Shown piece after piece: positions 1-9,174 of a stretch of 32,098 nucleotides of DNA. Source of the DNA: Anaerolineae bacterium (GTDB taxonomy: Bacteria > Chloroflexota > Anaerolineae > Aggregatilineales > Phototrophicaceae); contig JACDGI010000011.1 of the NCBI GenBank assembly GCA_013821665.1, forward strand, positions 1-32,098, given 5' to 3'. The notes below the pieces were generated by a model. It worked only from the letters and a program-made list of their open reading frames with translations, was not told the DNA's origin and did no database searches. A program made the translations under genes and the position numbers. The stretch's first letter is position 1; each line of letters starts with the position of its first letter.

Positions 1-530
1 TGTATGTATGGGATAGTGCTGAGGGTAAGCTGATCCAGAGTCTCAAGGGGCACAGGGGCGCGGTCAAAAGCGTGGCGTGGAGCCTTGATGGAAGGTGGTT
101 GGCTTCGGGTGGCGGTCAAGAGGGTGGCGAACTGTTCGTATGGGATGTGGTGCGAGGAGAACTTCTGCATCGGTTGGGTGGGCATACAGGAATTATCAAT
201 GCAGTGGCTTGGGGTTCGAGTGAGGAAACGATCATCAGTGGGGACAATGATGGCAGCCTGAACTGGTGGAACATGCAGAGCGGGGCCTATATACAAGTGG
301 GCGAAGCTCATCAGGGGGCAGTGCAGTCTCTTAGACGCAGTCCCGACAAGACGAAGTTGGCAAGCTGTGGTAACGACGGCGCGATTATGGTCTGGGATAT
401 ACAAAGCGGTCAGCACTTGCAAACGCTGCGGAGTGACCGACCCTACGAACGGCTGAACATCACTAGAATTCAAGGCTTGACCGTGACACAAAAAGCGACG
501 TTGTTCGCTTTAGGAGCGATTGAAGATTGA
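1..530 (+). CDS. WD40-repeat protein, C-terminal part (5' end outside window)
   Basis: Frame 3 is open from the window edge (YVWDSAEGKLIQSLKGHRGAVKSVAWSLDGRWLASGG...) and continues into the listed ORF; repeated GH...V..VAWS.D...ASG..DG.I.VWD motifs. Confidence 0.88.
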   Translation, partial: YVWDSAEGKLIQSLKGHRGAVKSVAWSLDGRWLASGGGQEGGELFVWDVVRGELLHRLGGHTGIINAVAWGSSEETIISGDNDGSLNWWNMQSGAYIQVGEAHQGAVQSLRRSPDKTKLASCGNDGAIMVWDIQSGQHLQTLRSDRPYERLNITRIQGLTVTQKATLFALGAIED

Positions 531-600
531 TTAGCCTTCAAATTAGGTCATAAGTCAGGCTTTTTTTGATGCCTATAGGTTGTGATAGAATATGGCGCTA

Positions 601-1724
601 TGAAAAGAACAACATTTATTCTCTTTCTGCTGTTGTGCTTCAGCCGTATTGCAAGTGCGCAGGATGATGGTGGACTTGTGCAACGGATGAATGCTCTTCG
701 CAGCGGCAAGGGATTACCTGCCTATACGGTCAATAGTTCGTTGACAGCCGCCGCCCAGAGCCAAGCGCAGTGGTTGGTGGATAACGGCTGTGCGATTGCG
801 CATACCCATCCTGACGGATCGAATCCGGCCAGCCGTGCCCGTGCGGCGGGTTATATCACCGAGTGGGTCGGCGAGAATATTTACTGCGGTGGCATGGCGA
901 AAGCCGACAACGCATGGACGTTCTTTATGAATTCGCCCATCCACTATGCCGGACTCGTGAACACCCGTTATAAAGAAGTGGGTACGGCGGTCGGGCATGG
1001 CGCGGCGGGAACCAGTTTCGTCATCGTGTTTGGTGATCCGGGTGGGCCAGCCTATGTGCCACCGGCAGCGGTTGGTGGAAAAGGCTCTGCCGATGATGCG
1101 CCCAAAGCACCACCCTCTTATGTGGTGGGTGTGGATGCACATGGCAATATCGAGCATCAAATCCAATCGGGTGATACGTTGGGGCAAATCGCGCTGATTT
1201 ACGGCTATACATGGGATGACATTCCGCGTATGTTGGCGCTCAACGGCATGTCGGAGGCCGATTACCGTAAGCTGAAGGAAGGCCAAATCTTCCTCGTTCC
1301 GCCCAAAGCTGGAACTTTCACGCCGACACCTGATAGTCCGGTTGCGAACGGTTCGCCTGATCCTGCCGCCGCGACCCCGAATTCCAATATCCCGACTCCG
1401 TATCCCGAAGAAACGCTCAGCCTGATACCCGATCCAGCAGCGAACGCGGCCACAATTGAACCCACGCTGACCGCCGTGGTGATGGTTGCTACCTCCAACA
1501 GCGTGCCGGATGGTATGGTGGCTTTCCAACCCACCTCGGCTCCCAGTCCGACGACCAACCAATCAATCGCGATGGTCAGTACGGGTGCGCCCGTGGTGAT
1601 GGAGTCAGGTGTTTTGCCGCCGACATCCAGTACGCCACCGTGGTTGATCATCGCGCTGGGTGTGCAGATGGTGGTGCTGGTCGGTGCGGGTGTGGAATAT
1701 ATCCGCCGTCACTGGAAGCGTTAA
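601..1724 (+). CDS. Secreted CAP/SCP-domain protein with LysM domain and C-terminal TM segment
   Basis: Signal peptide MKRTTFILFLLLCFSRIASAQ; CAP features (MNALRSGKGLPAYTVNSSLTAAAQSQAQWL, HTHPDGSNPASRARAAGY, VGENIY); LysM-like IQSGDTLGQIALIYGYTWDDIPRMLALNG; Pro/Thr-rich linker; C-terminal hydrophobic helix. Confidence 0.9.
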
Positions 1725-2176
1725 TGCTGATGCTGCGCCGTTACTTTCGCGCCTTCCGGGGTGCGCTCCAGATGACTCTTCAAGGCAAGCCTTATACCGC
1801 GCCCACGACTCCGTCTTCGCCACTAGCGGCGTGGATTAGCCAATATGCCATCTTAGTCGATAACGTCCTGCGGGCAGCTAACCTGAATGGTGTTGACCAA
1901 GCCACCCGCAAAAATGTGAAGCTGCGCTTGGATGGGCGGCAGATGAACCTCGAAACGGCTTTGATGACCCTCAAATTTCATGCGGTGGAAGAATATCCCT
2001 CGCTGGTGCGTGCTGGGACGGGACGTGGTGTTCAGGCCACGCTGTACGCCACCAATCTGAACGACCGCTACTGGATTTCACGCATGGTCGAAGCCCCTGA
2101 GTTGCAAAAACCCGATGTGCAAAAAGCACTTTCGGCTCTAGATGCCCACCTCGACGCGATTCCCAAACTCGATTAA
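1724..2176 (+). CDS. Hypothetical protein
   Basis: ATG overlaps the upstream stop (TAATG), suggesting translational coupling; open to 2176. Confidence 0.7.
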   Translation: MLMLRRYFRAFRGALQMTLQGKPYTAPTTPSSPLAAWISQYAILVDNVLRAANLNGVDQATRKNVKLRLDGRQMNLETALMTLKFHAVEEYPSLVRAGTGRGVQATLYATNLNDRYWISRMVEAPELQKPDVQKALSALDAHLDAIPKLD

Positions 2177-2312
2177 TACCAAATAAGCCCAGAATTGTTA
2201 AAGCGTTAATTTTGTTGGTTGACCCATACTTTAAAATCATGCTACCATTGGTCTATTAAGGATTTTATCTGTTCCTTTATCGTTCCAATTTCCATTATTT
2301 AGGAGTAACCGC

Positions 2313-2459
2313 ATGATTTATCAACCCCGTGAAGCGGGTCAAGGACTGGTTGAATACGCACTCATTCTGGTGTTGGTGGCAGTGGTTGTGATCGTGATTT
2401 TAGCACTGCTGGGTCCGGCAATTGGCAATATTTTCTCGAACTTGGTCAGAAAGCTTTAA
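2313..2459 (+). CDS. Flp/Fap-type pilin, 48 aa
   Basis: RBS AGGAG before ATG 2313; MIYQPREAGQGLVEYALILVLVAVVVIVILALLGPAIGNIFSNLVRKL; G|xGLVEYALIL prepilin motif. Not in the ORF track because it is under 60 aa. Confidence 0.88.
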   Translation: MIYQPREAGQGLVEYALILVLVAVVVIVILALLGPAIGNIFSNLVRKL

Positions 2460-2480
2460 TTAACTGTGATTGACTTCTTA

Positions 2481-2508
2481 GAGACAGCTTGGCTGTCTCT
2501 TTTTATTT
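2481..2508 (+). terminator. Intrinsic terminator after first pilin
   Basis: GAGACAGC-TTG-GCTGTCTC followed by TTTTTATTT. Confidence 0.88.
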
Positions 2509-2628
2509 GGCTTGGGGGGAAAATAGTACTATTTTGCGAATCCTTAATTCTTAACGTATTGACGTACAATTGATATTGATGCTATCGTAATGATAGTCGT
2601 TTATTCAATTCATTCAGGAGAAGTTCTC

Positions 2629-2775
2629 ATGTTGTACATGCCCCGTGAAGAAGGCCAAGGCTTGGTCGAATACGCTCTGATTTTGGTTCTGGTCGCCGTC
2701 GTCGTCATCGTCATTCTGGCGCTGCTTGGCCCGGCCATTGGTAACATTTTCTCGAACTTGGTCAAGAACCTGTAA
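2629..2775 (+). CDS. Flp/Fap-type pilin, 48 aa (paralog of 2313..2459)
   Basis: MLYMPREEGQGLVEYALILVLVAVVVIVILALLGPAIGNIFSNLVKNL; RBS CAGGAG upstream of ATG 2629; 43/48 identical to the first pilin. Confidence 0.92.
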   Translation: MLYMPREEGQGLVEYALILVLVAVVVIVILALLGPAIGNIFSNLVKNL

Positions 2776-2798
2776 TTCTGTCTCGTTCATCGTTGTTG

Positions 2799-2831
2799 AG
2801 GGCGGCTGCGATAAGCCGCCCTTAACTTTTT
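2799..2831 (+). terminator. Intrinsic terminator after second pilin
   Basis: AGGGCGGCT-GCGATA-AGCCGCCCT then TAACTTTTTCT. Confidence 0.85.
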
Positions 2832-2933
2832 CTAATATTTCAGATCATGAGTATCATTGTTCCCTAATGTAAGTTTGTCGCAAGGGAACGGGCATATGTT
2901 ATAATATGTCAATTCAATAATGGTATTCATACA

Positions 2934-3260
2934 ATGATGGACACTTATAACGATCCCTCGCTTGAGCGCTTTCACAAGACGCTTCGAATCGCGATGAAGA
3001 ATGAAGCACTGCTCATGATTATGGACACACTGATCAAAATGGCCGAAGTGATGGTCGATAAGGGCGAGAAGGAACGCGCTGTCGAAATATTAACGATAGC
3101 GATGCAATATCCGATGCGCCAGACCACCCGCGTTCGTGCCGAAGAAATTTATACCGGCCTTGAGACTGAGCTTTGCCCACGCGCGATTGTGGATGCCAAG
3201 TCATTAGCGGAAGAGATTACGCTGGATGATTTGATGGAAGCCATTCTCGGTAAAGAATAA
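2934..3260 (+). CDS. Small helical hypothetical protein (TPR-like C-terminal segment)
   Basis: Own intergenic promoter region; sequence MAEVMVDKGEKERAVEILTIAMQYPMRQTTRVRAEEIY looks like a helical repeat. Confidence 0.7.
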   Translation: MMDTYNDPSLERFHKTLRIAMKNEALLMIMDTLIKMAEVMVDKGEKERAVEILTIAMQYPMRQTTRVRAEEIYTGLETELCPRAIVDAKSLAEEITLDDLMEAILGKE

Positions 3261-3435
3261 CCGCTTCACACTTCTCATAAGATCGACATTTAAAGGCCAT
3301 TGAGCCTTGTTTTGATTTTGTCCACTTGTCACCCTTTCGCTTGGCGGATACCCCAATCTGCTGTATAGTCTCCATAGATTCTGTTATCCACCTTCATAGC
3401 ATTGTTTAGGTGAGTGTGGCTCGACTATCTTTACG

Positions 3436-3460
3436 TTAGGGAGTATCTGACGCTCCCCTA
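3436..3460. repeat. Degenerate dispersed palindrome
   Basis: TTAGGGAGTATCTGACGCTCCCCTA; GGGAG/CTCCC arms; becomes a 9-bp-arm palindrome if TA at 3444-3445 is restored to CG. Confidence 0.5.
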
Positions 3461-3479
3461 GCATCATCAAAAAGCTATT

Positions 3480-4118
3480 ATGCCAAATCCAGCCGAACGC
3501 AACCGTATTTCCCAATTGACCTCGACTTACGGGCCAGATGAACCGCCGCGTTTGCCACTCGATTTCGGAGACTTTTTGTCGCTGCTGTGGCGCATTGATA
3601 AACATGCGGATGACGCGGCAAGGGTGCGTTATTACCGGAAGTGTGCGCTGTCATTAGGTGCTGGATTGGGGTTGACGGGGCGCAGCTTATTCCGCATGGT
3701 GGAACTGACCGCGCCGGGACAAATGTACGTACAGCTCCCGAACGCGCCCTATCGGGGAACGAACCGTTTGGTTGATGCACAAGATCGCAAGGCCGCTATT
3801 TCCCAACTGGCAACATTGCGCTTGGATGTGCTGAGGATCGGCACCTACCACGATCAATGGACGGTCAGTTGGCCGGGAAGCGGCATTATGGATGCCGAGC
3901 TGCGTGACCGTGTGTTCGCGGTGTTGTTCGCGGCGCTGCAAGGTCAATACGAAAACTTCGGGCGGATGCTGCTGGTGGTGGATATTGTGCTAGGTGATTT
4001 GTTGATCGGCATGGAACACAGCCGCGAGATCAGCTTGCATCAACTGATGGCCGAGTATGATTATCCCAACTTCAATGATGTCAAAGTACGCGCCGGATTT
4101 TATAGCAGTACCGCGTAA
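3480..4118 (+). CDS. Hypothetical protein, 212 aa
   Basis: Long ORF in the strand context of its neighbours; no recognised family. Confidence 0.75.
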   Translation: MPNPAERNRISQLTSTYGPDEPPRLPLDFGDFLSLLWRIDKHADDAARVRYYRKCALSLGAGLGLTGRSLFRMVELTAPGQMYVQLPNAPYRGTNRLVDAQDRKAAISQLATLRLDVLRIGTYHDQWTVSWPGSGIMDAELRDRVFAVLFAALQGQYENFGRMLLVVDIVLGDLLIGMEHSREISLHQLMAEYDYPNFNDVKVRAGFYSSTA

Positions 4119-4121
4119 ACA

Positions 4122-4140
4122 CAGGGATTTTGAACCCCTG
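4122..4140. repeat. Dispersed palindrome CAGGGATTTTGAACCCCTG
   Basis: Near-identical to CAGGGGTTTGAACCCCTG at 29622..29639; immediately after the stop codon at 4118. Confidence 0.55.
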
Positions 4141-4251
4141 ACTCTTTCCCCTAAAGTTACATGTTACCTGCAAAATATCCTACATTGTAGGATATTTAAG
4201 CTACAAATAAGCATAAACTGTAGATACGGTAAGTGACTGGAAGCACAAAAT

Positions 4252-4929
4252 ATGAACAACTTACTCGCGAAATCGTTTGGTGGCCTGATCTTTCTGCTGG
4301 TATTTTTGGGAGCGATTCTATTCGCGTCGGCTGGCTCCTTGAGTTATTGGCAAGCGTGGCTTTATATCGCGGTTTTCGGGATTTCGACGCTGTTCGTCAC
4401 GCTGTACTTGGTCAAATATGATCAAAAATTGTTAGAAAGCCGCGTGGCCGCTGGGCCAACCGCTGAGGTTGAAAAGACGCAGAAGGTCATCCAAAGTCTC
4501 GCCAGCCTGTTCTTCATGCTGACTTTCATCATCGCCGGATTGGACTTTCGCAATCACTGGTCGAATGTGCCATCCGTTTTGAGCATTATCGGTGATGTGT
4601 TTGTCGCTTTGGGCTATTATATCGTGTTCCGCGTGTTCAGAGAAAATACCTACACCAGCGCGGTTATTGAAGTCAAGGAAGACCAGAAGGTGATTAGCAC
4701 AGGGCCATATGGCATCGTGCGACATCCGATGTATATGGGCGCTGGCCTATTGCTGATTTTTACACCGCTGGCCTTGGCCTCGTGGGTGGCCTTGCCGTTT
4801 CCGCTGCTGTTGATAGTCGTTATCGCTTTCCGTGCGGTTGAGGAAGAAAAGTTTCTCGCCACCAACCTCACCGGCTATGATGCCTACCGCCAGAAAGTCC
4901 ATTACCGCATTATTCCGTATGTGTGGTAA
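4252..4929 (+). CDS. Isoprenylcysteine carboxyl methyltransferase (ICMT)/PEMT-family membrane protein
   Basis: Multi-TM; GPYGIVRHPMYMGAGLLLI...EEEKFLATNLTGYDAYRQKVHYRIIPYVW signature. Confidence 0.87.
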   Translation: MNNLLAKSFGGLIFLLVFLGAILFASAGSLSYWQAWLYIAVFGISTLFVTLYLVKYDQKLLESRVAAGPTAEVEKTQKVIQSLASLFFMLTFIIAGLDFRNHWSNVPSVLSIIGDVFVALGYYIVFRVFRENTYTSAVIEVKEDQKVISTGPYGIVRHPMYMGAGLLLIFTPLALASWVALPFPLLLIVVIAFRAVEEEKFLATNLTGYDAYRQKVHYRIIPYVW

Positions 4930-4956
4930 TGACCCACAACTAATCCGACAATAAGA

Positions 4957-5385
4957 TCACTGAGCCGCGAAAATGCGTGAGGCAATAGCCGTCATTTGCT
5001 TCCGTTCATCATCACTCAGTCCTGCGACCAATGTATGAATCTCGCCTTCGATTTCAGCGGTCACTTCGGCGATGAGTTCGCGTCCGTTTGCGGTGACGCT
5101 GACGCGGATAGCGCGACCATCTTCGGGTGTGGTGGTACGTTGAACCAATCCCCGCCGTTCGGCACGATCAACCAAACCGGTGACGCTCGATTTATCGAGG
5201 TTGAGAAATTTTGCCAGTTCCATCATCCCCGGTTCACGATCACGCAGCACACCGAGTAAACGGATCTGGATAATCGAGACATCGTGAGCCGTGCCAATCC
5301 GAAGTAAAACCGCCTGAATCAGAAACGATAACTGGACCAGACTATCCACAATCGTCAGGTCTTGGGATGGGGTGTTATGTGCCAT
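4957..5385 (-). CDS. MarR-family transcriptional regulator
   Basis: wHTH: IQIRLLGVLRDREPGMMELAKFLNLDKSSVTGLVDRAERRGLVQRTTTPEDGRAIRVSVTANGREL. Confidence 0.94.
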   Translation of the reverse strand: MAHNTPSQDLTIVDSLVQLSFLIQAVLLRIGTAHDVSIIQIRLLGVLRDREPGMMELAKFLNLDKSSVTGLVDRAERRGLVQRTTTPEDGRAIRVSVTANGRELIAEVTAEIEGEIHTLVAGLSDDERKQMTAIASRIFAAQ

Positions 5386-5407
5386 AAATTAAATTCCACT
5401 TGACTTT

Positions 5408-5443
5408 GTTTGTGATACAAACTATATTGTTTGTGTCACAAAC
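5408..5443. promoter_or_regulatory. Two tandem palindromic operators (probable MarR binding sites)
   Basis: GTTTGTGATACAAAC (5408-5422) and GTTTGTGTCACAAAC (5429-5443), centres 21 bp apart, in the divergent marR/oxidoreductase intergenic region. Confidence 0.8.
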
Positions 5444-5467
5444 TACTTGTCACGTCAGGAGTTTCCT

Positions 5468-6445
5468 ATGTATGCAGCCGTCGTTCGCTCTTTTGACCAT
5501 GCGCCACGCTACGAATCCTTTGATGACCCCATTGCTAAAGGGGAAAATGAAATCGTCGTGGATGTGTTGGCTGCGGGTTTACATCCTCGCGTTCGCGCCG
5601 GAGCGTCGGGTTCGCATTATACAAGCACCCAAGAGCTGCCGCTAATCCCCGGTGTGGATGGTGTGGGTCGCTTGCCCGATGGGAAGTTGGTGTATTTTGT
5701 CGCACCGGATACAGCGCTGGGCACAATGGCTGAGCAAGCGGTGATCGACTATCGCCAAAGTGTGCCATTACCCGATGGAGTCGATCCGGTTATGGTGGCG
5801 GCAGCCATGAATCCGGCCATGTCTTCATGGTTGGCGCTGCGGAAACGCATCACTTTCGAGGCCGGAAAGCGTGTGCTGGTCCTTGGAGCGACTGGCAGCG
5901 CGGGACAGATGGCGATCCAAATTGCCAAACGCTTGGGGGCAAGTCAGGTGATTGCGGCGGGTCGTGATGCCGACTTGCTCAATACACTTTCTAATTTGGG
6001 TGCGGATAGCGTTGTCAGCATGGCCGGTGATCCTGAAGAAATGGCGACTCAAGTGGGCGAAGCGGCGGCGGATGTCGATGTGGTGATTGATTATGTGTGG
6101 GGACAGCCCGCCGAATTGATTATGCCCGCGCTGCTCATGCGGCGTTCGGAGCGTGACCGTGCCATCGACTGGATTCATATTGGCTCAATGGCTGGCACGA
6201 CGATTGCGCTGCGTTCGGAGTTATTACGCGCTGCCAACTTTCGTATTCTGGGCAGTGGACAAGGCTCCATCTCAACGGCGGATATTGTGGCGGAACTGCC
6301 CGCGCTGGTGGCAGAACTCGCTGCTGGCAGACTGACGGTAAATGCCAAGGCTGTACCACTGTCCGCGGTTGAAGCCACTTGGAACGTACCCGCGCCGCGC
6401 AGCCAACGGATCGTCTTCACACCAACGGCGGCGGTGACACGTTAA
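5468..6445 (+). CDS. Zinc-type alcohol dehydrogenase-like / quinone oxidoreductase (MDR superfamily)
   Basis: Rossmann motif VLVLGATGSAGQMAIQIAKRLGASQVIAAGR; MDR N-domain; ATG 5468 with RBS CAGGAG. Confidence 0.9.
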   Translation: MYAAVVRSFDHAPRYESFDDPIAKGENEIVVDVLAAGLHPRVRAGASGSHYTSTQELPLIPGVDGVGRLPDGKLVYFVAPDTALGTMAEQAVIDYRQSVPLPDGVDPVMVAAAMNPAMSSWLALRKRITFEAGKRVLVLGATGSAGQMAIQIAKRLGASQVIAAGRDADLLNTLSNLGADSVVSMAGDPEEMATQVGEAAADVDVVIDYVWGQPAELIMPALLMRRSERDRAIDWIHIGSMAGTTIALRSELLRAANFRILGSGQGSISTADIVAELPALVAELAAGRLTVNAKAVPLSAVEATWNVPAPRSQRIVFTPTAAVTR

Positions 6446-6553
6446 CGACTCGAAAAGATGGTGATTATTTCTCCCAAACGGACATCACCCATTTTCCATT
6501 TCCTGAGTATGATATGGGCTGAGGCGGTTCAGCATTATTACGGGGGATTGAAC

Positions 6554-7027
6554 ATGAGCGACATCCGTATTACGCAAGAAGATCCAACCAGCGTGTCAGC
6601 CACCGGACTCATCCGCGACCTTTCGGCAGAACTCGCCGGACGTTATCCCAATTCGCACGGTGGCGACGGTGCAGGTGCCTTCAAACCAGCCGATGTCCAA
6701 ATCCCACGGGCGGCCTTTGTCGTGGCTTGGCTCAATGACGAGGCGGTAGGTTGCGGAGCCTTACGCCCGATGGATGAAGATGATACCGTCGAAGTCAAGC
6801 GCATGTTCGTGCGTCCGACTGCACGGCGGCAGGGCATCTCTCGCGTGATTTTAACGGCGTTGGAAAATTTGGCACGCGAGTTCGGTTTTCAAAAAGTGCG
6901 CTTGGAGACCGGCACCCGCAACCCTGAAGCCCTCGCCTTATACGGGGCATCCGGTTACGAACCGATTCCCTGCTACGGGATTTATGTGAATGAACCTCTG
7001 AGCCGCTGCTTCGAGAAAATGCTATAA
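6554..7027 (+). CDS. GNAT-family N-acetyltransferase
   Basis: VEVKRMFVRPTARRQGISRVILTALENLAREFGFQKVRLETGTRNPEALALYGASGYEPI; ATG 6554. Confidence 0.92.
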   Translation: MSDIRITQEDPTSVSATGLIRDLSAELAGRYPNSHGGDGAGAFKPADVQIPRAAFVVAWLNDEAVGCGALRPMDEDDTVEVKRMFVRPTARRQGISRVILTALENLAREFGFQKVRLETGTRNPEALALYGASGYEPIPCYGIYVNEPLSRCFEKML

Positions 7028-7059
7028 AGCCGTTTAAGCTCCTTTATTTGTTGAATAAC

Positions 7060-7079
7060 GGACGCGATATATCGCGTCC
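7060..7079. repeat. Perfect 20-bp palindrome at convergent gene junction
   Basis: GGACGCGATATATCGCGTCC followed by CTAC; between convergent genes ending at 7027 and 7101. Confidence 0.85.
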
Positions 7080-7100
7080 CTACACCTTGTCACAACGCCT

Positions 7101-7952
7101 TCATAAGCAAGTTCGGTTGGTGCTGCGTGGATCGTTGAGGTGGCGCGTTTTATACTTGTTGTTGGTGTCGATGCTTGAGCGCCACGGACGCGCTTTGCAG
7201 AGTGGAATATCCAGTTCCGGCGCGTTCTTGTCCATCGTATCAATGACCAGTCCTTCACGGGTCGTCATATGTTTGAGCGGCATCCCATAGGGGCTAATCA
7301 AACCGGACTGCATCAAATGAACCCTTTCGGAAGGCACCGATAAGCCCAACCAATAGTTATGAATAGCGGCGTAGGCACGGGCTTTGATGTAGAAGATTTC
7401 ATCCTCGGGATAGGCCGAAAGCAGCAGACAATCCACGCCGAGCTGGTCGTATTCGATGAAGAGCTGCGGGAAATTAATCTCGACACAAATAATACAACCG
7501 AAGCGAAAACCGTCTACATCGAAGACAACTGGCTCGTAACCGGGGGTGTAAAAACGGTTGACCTCGGTTGCCGAGCAGATGCGTTTATCATAACGGTTGA
7601 TGATCTGGCCTTCATCCGAGATGATATACAAACTGTTGTGCGGCCAATGGGGTGCTGTCAGCGGATGGGCTGATCCGAGGACGACCCAGAGTTTGAGTTC
7701 GGCAGCCAAACGCATGACGGCTTCCAGTTCTTCGCGCAGAATGTCCCAATCGACCTCTGCCCAACTTTGGATGGGACTCTTGGCGTAGCCGGATAAGGTG
7801 CCTTCAGGAAATTGGATGAGGCGGGCACCACCGGCTGCGGCTTCATGCATAAGCTGGCGAACCTTATTTCCGTTTATGCGTGCATCTCCGGTAATCGACA
7901 TTTGAGCAATAGCGATCTGAAATGGATTGGACGTGTGAGTTGTAGACTCCAT
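7101..7952 (-). CDS. Carbon-nitrogen hydrolase (nitrilase superfamily)
   Basis: IAIAQMSITGD..N, FPEGTLSGY (Glu), YDKRICSATE (Lys region), FGCIICVEINFPQL (Cys) in canonical order. Confidence 0.92.
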   Translation of the reverse strand: MESTTHTSNPFQIAIAQMSITGDARINGNKVRQLMHEAAAGGARLIQFPEGTLSGYAKSPIQSWAEVDWDILREELEAVMRLAAELKLWVVLGSAHPLTAPHWPHNSLYIISDEGQIINRYDKRICSATEVNRFYTPGYEPVVFDVDGFRFGCIICVEINFPQLFIEYDQLGVDCLLLSAYPEDEIFYIKARAYAAIHNYWLGLSVPSERVHLMQSGLISPYGMPLKHMTTREGLVIDTMDKNAPELDIPLCKARPWRSSIDTNNKYKTRHLNDPRSTNRTCL

Positions 7953-8028
7953 ATAAAGAAACGCTCCATTGTGCCAATAGGTTAGCCCAAAGTATAAACA
8001 GCCCGCAGCGGTGGTGCTATGCAGTCGA

Positions 8029-8544
8029 TTACCCGGCGAATATTGCAGCCATTTTATCGAGGCACTGCTCCATGCCCATCTTTGACATCTCTACCATTTG
8101 CCCAACAGGCCAGTCGTGTTCGGTCACGGTCAATTCGGTCTGGTTAGCGCCTAATACCTTAAAGGTTATGGTATGGCGCTGATCTTGCGGGAAATCCGGC
8201 GGCATATTAATCGTAACCGGATTAATTTTATGACCGTCCTTATCGGCTAAATTGTGGATATATTCGATGCGATCCATCGGCACGATTTTGCGGTAAGTCC
8301 ATATGCTATACAGGTCTTCATTACCGAATTCCTTCGGTGGACGCATGGCGAGAAGCGATGTGCTGCCCTCACGGAAATCGATTTTCACCATTGGGCATGA
8401 AAAGCCGGTCGGCCCCCACCAGCGCATAACATCATCCGTATTGCTCCACGCTTTCCAAACTTGCTCCACAGGTGCATCGAAAACGCGGGTTATCACGAGA
8501 TCTTTTTTCTCTATCTTGTTGGACGTATTTGTCTCCATGATCAA
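8029..8544 (-). CDS. SRPBCC / AHSA1-like domain protein
   Basis: LVITRVFDAPVEQVWKAWSNTDDVMRWWGPTGFSCPMVKIDFREGS. Confidence 0.93.
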   Translation of the reverse strand: MIMETNTSNKIEKKDLVITRVFDAPVEQVWKAWSNTDDVMRWWGPTGFSCPMVKIDFREGSTSLLAMRPPKEFGNEDLYSIWTYRKIVPMDRIEYIHNLADKDGHKINPVTINMPPDFPQDQRHTITFKVLGANQTELTVTEHDWPVGQMVEMSKMGMEQCLDKMAAIFAG

Positions 8545-8660
8545 TTTTCCTTCCTGATTTACCGGAGTTTGGTCTCACATTTACATATGCATCATAGACT
8601 GGCTACAGGATAATGTCTTGTAGAAAACGGCAAATGAATGATTAAACAAAAGGATGCCTG

Positions 8661-9125
8661 ATGACTGACCAACTTTTAGTCCGCCCCATCGTTCGTGACG
8701 ATTTTCCACAGTGGAAGCCGTTGTGGGATGGCTACAACGCTTTCTATGGACGACAGGGCGAAACCGCTTTGCCGGATGCCGTCACACAGATGACGTGGTC
8801 GCGCTTCTTTGATGCTTACGAACCGATACATGCACTGGTGGCCGAGAGCGATGGTCAGATTTTGGGCATCGTCCATTTCCTATTTCACCGGACGACGATT
8901 GCCATTGGCCCGACCTGCTACCTGCAAGATTTGTTCACCCTCGAAGCCGCGCGGGGCAAAGGCGTTGGTCGCGCACTGATTAACGCGGTCTATGAACGGG
9001 CCAAAGAAGGCGGCGCGAACCGCGTTTATTGGCTGACACAGGAAAGTAACAGGACTGCCCAACAGCTCTATGATAAGGTGGCTGAAAAATCGGATTTTCT
9101 GGTTTATCGCAAACCTCTAGCCTAA
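8661..9125 (+). CDS. GNAT-family N-acetyltransferase
   Basis: CYLQDLFTLEAARGKGVGRALINAVYERAKEGGANRVYWLTQESNRTAQQLYDKVAEKSDFLVYRK. Confidence 0.93.
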   Translation: MTDQLLVRPIVRDDFPQWKPLWDGYNAFYGRQGETALPDAVTQMTWSRFFDAYEPIHALVAESDGQILGIVHFLFHRTTIAIGPTCYLQDLFTLEAARGKGVGRALINAVYERAKEGGANRVYWLTQESNRTAQQLYDKVAEKSDFLVYRKPLA

Positions 9126-9141
9126 GTGAAAATACATTTTT

Positions 9142-9174
9142 AACGCAAAGGCGCGAAGGCGCAAGGACGCAAAG
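9142..9174. repeat. Short imperfect heptamer-like tandem repeat (AACGCAAAG-GCGCGAAG-GCGCAAG-GACGCAAAG)
   Basis: Four degenerate units of RMGCRAAG directly after the GNAT stop codon. Confidence 0.6.

Noticed and set aside
531-567. Intrinsic terminator after the WD40 gene
   Set aside because: AGCCT...AGGCT followed by T7 is suggestive but only a 5-bp stem with a 19-nt loop; too weak to list as a feature.
714-1562. Long antisense ORF (282 aa, minus strand) opposite the CAP/LysM gene
   Set aside because: Arg/His/Gly-rich shadow ORF opposite a clearly supported CDS in GC-rich DNA; no recognisable domain.
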